Source of the DNA: Phoronis australis
Taxonomy: Eukaryota > Phoronida > Phoronidae
Assembly (NCBI GenBank): GCA_002633005.1
Contig: NMRA01000015.1
Location: 489,239 to 553,238 of the forward strand
Length of the DNA stretch: 64,000 nucleotides
Reading direction: 5' to 3'
A model generated the notes under the pieces. It ran no database searches. It was not told where the DNA came from and was given only the letters and a program-made list of their open reading frames with translations. Made by a program: the position numbers and the translations under genes. Within the stretch, counting starts at the first letter, position 1, and the number at the start of each line of letters is the position of its first letter. Of the stretch, positions 59,640 to 64,000 are shown one piece after another.

Positions 59640-62600
59640 CTGGAACCAAGGAATGGGGTATGATTTGAAAGTTTGTTTGAATGCTTAGAAGATTTGACGG
59701 CCCACACTAGACACAGACTTGTTTACAGATTTCATAGCCTGTGTCTTTGTGTACACCAGCTCCTTCAGTATTCTAGCCCCCAAGAAATACTCAACTCATT
59801 TATCTTTGAGTAACAGTAATGGAACCTACTCGAATACTTGAGTTGCTATTGGCTACCCATCTTTTATTTAACTCTTGCACAGCAAGTTTATGTTCACATT
59901 GATGTCTATCCTTGGTTTGTGAGTTCTGCACCTGTAGGTGTCGTAGCTAGTAAACTGGAATACTACGATAAGATGATGGCTGAAATTGGCCAACTACTCA
60001 GCATGGCTAGTGAGGTCCGGATCACAATTTTAAATCATACAGTTTCTTTATGGACATTGCTGATGGACATCCAAAATACAATACAATAAGGTGATTTTTA
60101 AATGGAAAATATGGTAAAGATGGTGCTGGAAACTATTTTCCAAGGCCTCCTATTGCAGGTAGAGACAGCTAGTTATCACATGGTCATAGTGTTCCGGGCT
60201 GAAGTCACTGCATTAAATAGAGCTTTATAATTGACATGACAATTTGACTGTGAGCTGGGTAGGCAGCCAATTACCATTTTTCTGATTACCAAGTATCCAT
60301 TAAAGCCCTAAAGAAACCCAGGGTGATGTAATGCTTGTAGTAATGAGCTTAACAAGCTTATGGTGGAGAGCACAGTGAACATACACTGGTCAAGGCCTAC
60401 ATAACAATTGATGGCAATGAAAATGCAGGATAGACTCCTAGAAATGGTGTTCTCCATTCAATGCACCTGAACCTAACGTAACAGAAGCTGCAAGACGAGA
60501 TTATGCAATAAGGTATGAATCCAGTGAACAGTCCAATGGGTATGTAGAAAGCGAACAGTCCAATGCGTATGTACCCAGCGAACAGTCCAATGGGTATGTA
60601 CCCAGTGAACAGTCCAATGGGAATGTACCCAGTGAACAGTCCAATGGGTATGTACCCAGTGAACATTCCAATGGGAATGTACCCAGTGAACATTCCAATG
60701 GGAATGTACCCAGTGAACAGTCCAATGCGTATGTACCCAGTGAACAGTCCAGTGGGTATGTACCCGGTGAACAGTAATGTGGGTATGTACCCGGTAAACA
60801 GTCCAATGGGTATGTACCCGGTGAACAGTCTTGTGGGTATGTACCCGGTTAACAGTCCAATGGGTATGTACCCGGAGAATAGCCCAGTGGGTATGTAACC
60901 GGTGAACAGTCCAATGGGTATGTACGCAGTGAACAGTCCAGTGGGTATTTACCCAGTGAACAGTCCAGTGGGTATGTACCCGGTGAACAGTCCAATGGGC
61001 ACCTCTTAAGTCTCACAGACAAGTATAGATAGAGCACGGCGCAAGGGATACAAGGATCATGAAATGAGAAGGATACAAGGAGCCAGGTTGTATGGACGAT
61101 GGAGCAGCAACACATAGTTGACGGAGCAAGGATATGTGGACCACGGAGCGAGTAGAATTACATGGTTCATGGGAAGTCAATTTGGAATGAGAATATGCAC
61201 AGCTTGGATTATAATAACACAGCACATTTTTAACAATCACATACCATAAAATTCCACCACTTTAAAGTCAAAAAATGTTTAACTGAAAATATCGCGTTTT
61301 TCTAAATTTTAAATGCTCCCTCGATTGCTGCAAATGATCACAAATTTGTCACACGGTGACAGCTGGAAAGTGCAATCCATGATAAATTTTTTTCAGTTAG
61401 ATTTTTTTATAATTTGTCTTCCACACTGCGCACTTGTTTATAATATCAAAGTGATGATAACGATGATGCCGATGTTCATTACAATAGGAAGTAACTCCAA
61501 TTCTAGTAAAAAACAGGTTGTACTTTTATCACAAGGCTAGTCGCATTCCAGGCACCGCTATTCAGAATGCATAAGGGTAATAAAACAGTTATCTTCTCAG
61601 CTAGGACCATAAATCGATTGTGGAGCTGTGTTTACTTACACAGTTCAAATGGGACAGTTGTAGGACTAAGCGTAGGGTTCACAAAGAACTACTTTTGATG
61701 ACCTTGCACACCCAATTTCAAAAGGCCCATTGTCTGCGAACAACACCCATGGTTTACAATGGTCCTCAAAAGTCTAAACCACTTTGCATACTAGTTAACT
61801 CCTCCAAGCCCAAAATGTAATTTGATCTAAATAAAAAAATGTCCTAAAACTCAAGACAAAATATGACAAACTGGGTTAATAGAGATCTCTCCCAGAAGGC
61901 AGGCCCAAGTATCACTGGTGACATAATGAGTGCTTATTTCAGTCACAATCAACGATAAAACAGTAATGTTTACCCATCAGCGCATAGCATAATTTCGTGC
62001 GCGACTAGATTGCAACAGAAGTAGGGCGCCACCTTGAGCCTCTCCGCATCCTGTGACAACTTCGTCAATTACTGTCTCAGTATTCACTACAGAAACAATT
62101 GCTATGGTTGAGTAGATCAGTGAAAAACTCTCATCAAACCATTCTACTGGCAATTAGGAAAACACTACCTTCGTGTCTGACCCAGGAAGCATTTGTTTGC
62201 ACAAGGTAAATTAAGTGAGCGAACTTAAGTGAGTAATTAATTAAAGGACAAAGGTGACAACAGATATTCAAGATGGCCAGGTGACTGGATAAACAACCAG
62301 GAGGAAGGTTAGGGGTGGTCTGTGTTTGTCTTTTTGGTTTCTAATACAAATCAAATCCCCTTGATGCAACACTGAGTTCCTTTCGAATATTATGCTAATG
62401 GTATTTGCTACATTGCTTCAGAACACAGTAGTTCCTAATACAAACTGAATACTTGTGTGCGTCAGTATCTGTTTGCCTTTGGCTGATTTCAAGTATTGTC
62501 CACTGATGGACAGTTGAGTATCCAGGTCAAGTAGTACGTTTAAGTAACCACCAACAAACTAAAATCTTAACTACTTTCTACAAATGCTAATGTGCAGTCA

Positions 62601-64000
62601 ACTGTTTTCTTCTACCACTCACTTTACAACTTGTTCATAAGATTATTGACTATACAGGCACTGAATTTTAAAATAAAATTGAAGTAAAATTACCTGAAAA
62701 TTTTCAGTGTTATGTAATGATATGTAGTACGAAACATCCTACTGTTCACAAAATTTCAGTAATCCTACGTTCACTAAGTTTGGTTCAGTAAACAATACAA
62801 GTAGAGTAACATGTAACTAATTTAGGACACAATACGGCCAACAAATCAAATTTCAATATTTTATCAACCTTTCCATGAAACATGTGTAGCACTTAATCGT
62901 TACGCATGTTCAACTTATGTAGCACAGCTGCCATCAGACAAAGTTTTGACAAATACTGGCCATTCACAGCCATGTAAAAAGTCTTTGAAAATTGAAGAAG
63001 GTCATTTTTGATAATCATTTCGATCGAAATTGGTGAGATTTTAACATATTGTTGAAATTTCACTTGTTCCAAAAAGTCATGACTACACTTAATTTTAAAA
63101 TAAAATTGAATTAAAAGTACAAAAACGGTCATTGTTATGAAAATGAAATACCAATATCTGACAATTGTTCAATGCACCATGGCAGAGACCCTGTATACAT
63201 GGTTCAATTCCATAAAAAAACTTAAAAGCCTAATACTAACAATGTGGTGAAAGCATGATCGCCATGTTGACCTGAAGTGTTGGTGTCACACCAACACCTG
63301 GAAGACTTTGAGATCAGTGCCAGCTATTGGCAAATTGACATTAATTGGCTAACACGAACACTGACAGAAGCGTACAGCCATAACAATTTTATTTAAAAAA
63401 AAATATTGTTTTAATTGACATTTTTCATTCTTAAAATCTCATTAAGTTAACAATTTGACCATGTACACGATAACCACAGTACAATTCAAACTGTGTTTTA
63501 TTTAACAATCATCCTAAAAATCTCTTCTTAAATTACTTTTGTCAAAAATTTGCCAAAACCATATTGAAGAAAGATTAACTTGGAATGTATTTGGGTAATA
63601 GCCAATATGAACAATGAAAACATTTCAGTTCCGAGAATCAAACACTGCTCACATACCGTGTCTAATTTCTTACACACTTTAGTCATCACCACAACAATAG
63701 CTCAAAGATGAGAGATAGGAAATCAAACACACAGACATGTGTATTTTCACAGGGGAAAAATATCCATAAGTCATCATCATGAAAAGGTAACCAATTTTTC
63801 GAAATTCTTGTCTCTGTATTGATTACAAACAAAGCAGTGGGTCTTTGTCAGTTATTAACTTAAATATTTGCACAATCCACCACTAACAAGGCGAGCACTG
63901 AGGAAAAACAGTCCTGTTTCTTTAGCGACACCTATTGGTATCAGGACAAGGCTACTACACTTATCTTTCATCATACACTTGCAGTTTGTCATTCATTACT
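59640..64000 (-). other. ACC intron, right end of window
   Basis: At least 4.3 kb of non-coding sequence upstream of the ACC exon at 59469-59639. I searched for the preceding ACC segment on the - strand and did not find it. The only structured element is the 27-bp array at 60513-60999. Confidence 0.65.
60513..60999. repeat. 27-bp minisatellite, about 18 copies
   Basis: The unit is GAACAGTCCAATGGGTATGT plus ACCCAGT. The length is divisible by three, so Met-Tyr-Pro-Val-Asn repeat frames (+) and Cys-Ser-Leu-Gly-Thr frames (-) stay open; neither looks like a real protein. It lies in the ACC intron at the right of the window. Confidence 0.96.

Noticed and set aside
59838-60089. 83-codon ORF (+) in the ACC intron
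   Set aside because: No family resemblance, antisense to ACC, chance length.
60397-60898. Met-Tyr-Pro-Val-Asn and Cys-Ser-Leu-Gly-Thr repeat ORFs
   Set aside because: Translation of a 27-bp minisatellite in an ACC intron; several frames are open at once, as expected for a repeat.

Overview
The window is eukaryotic nuclear DNA from an animal. All recognisable genes are split by introns with GT..AG borders, coding density is low, and tandem and dispersed repeats are abundant. The protein families are bilaterian. The tailless-type nuclear receptor resembles both vertebrate and insect members, so a non-vertebrate bilaterian (probably a marine invertebrate) is the best guess; I cannot name the species from the sequence alone. 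One undetermined base lies at 53472.

Layout. (1) 1-15086, + strand: the 3' three-quarters of a USP5/USP13-type deubiquitinase (isopeptidase T), fifteen coding exons from the UBP zinc finger to the stop codon. The frame is intact, and nearly every large intron carries its own minisatellite. (2) 15087-21299: the 3' flank of USP5, more tandem arrays, a 1.3-kb dispersed repeat, a long inverted repeat and a CRE-palindrome tandem repeat. (3) 21300-33322, - strand: a complete seven-exon gene for a TLX/tailless (NR2E1) orphan nuclear receptor, 387 aa predicted, ending in the canonical AF-2 region. (4) 33323 to about 52.75 kb: a roughly 19-kb gene-poor, CpG-rich desert upstream of TLX, with a few candidate regulatory blocks, a short TIR element family and a (CA)n tract. 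(5) About 52.75-64 kb, - strand: the 3' end of acetyl-CoA carboxylase (last three coding exons, 145 aa of the carboxyltransferase C-terminus) with a probable long 3' UTR; the rest of the gene lies beyond the right edge.

The three genes are not functionally linked: one recycles ubiquitin chains, one is a developmental transcriptional repressor and one makes malonyl-CoA. USP5 and TLX converge; TLX and ACC are in tandem on the - strand. A large-scale pattern stands out. The two housekeeping genes (USP5, ACC) sit in CpG-poor, minisatellite-rich DNA, while the TLX domain (about 19.3-52 kb) keeps many CpGs and few arrays. This is what mosaic gene-body methylation of invertebrate genomes would leave behind.

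No new multi-gene system was found. The least explained items are an exon-like ORF with an eh1-like motif lying antisense inside TLX intron 1, a minisatellite made of repeated 3' splice-site sequences in a USP5 intron, and a dispersed repeat family whose 5' end is a palindrome.
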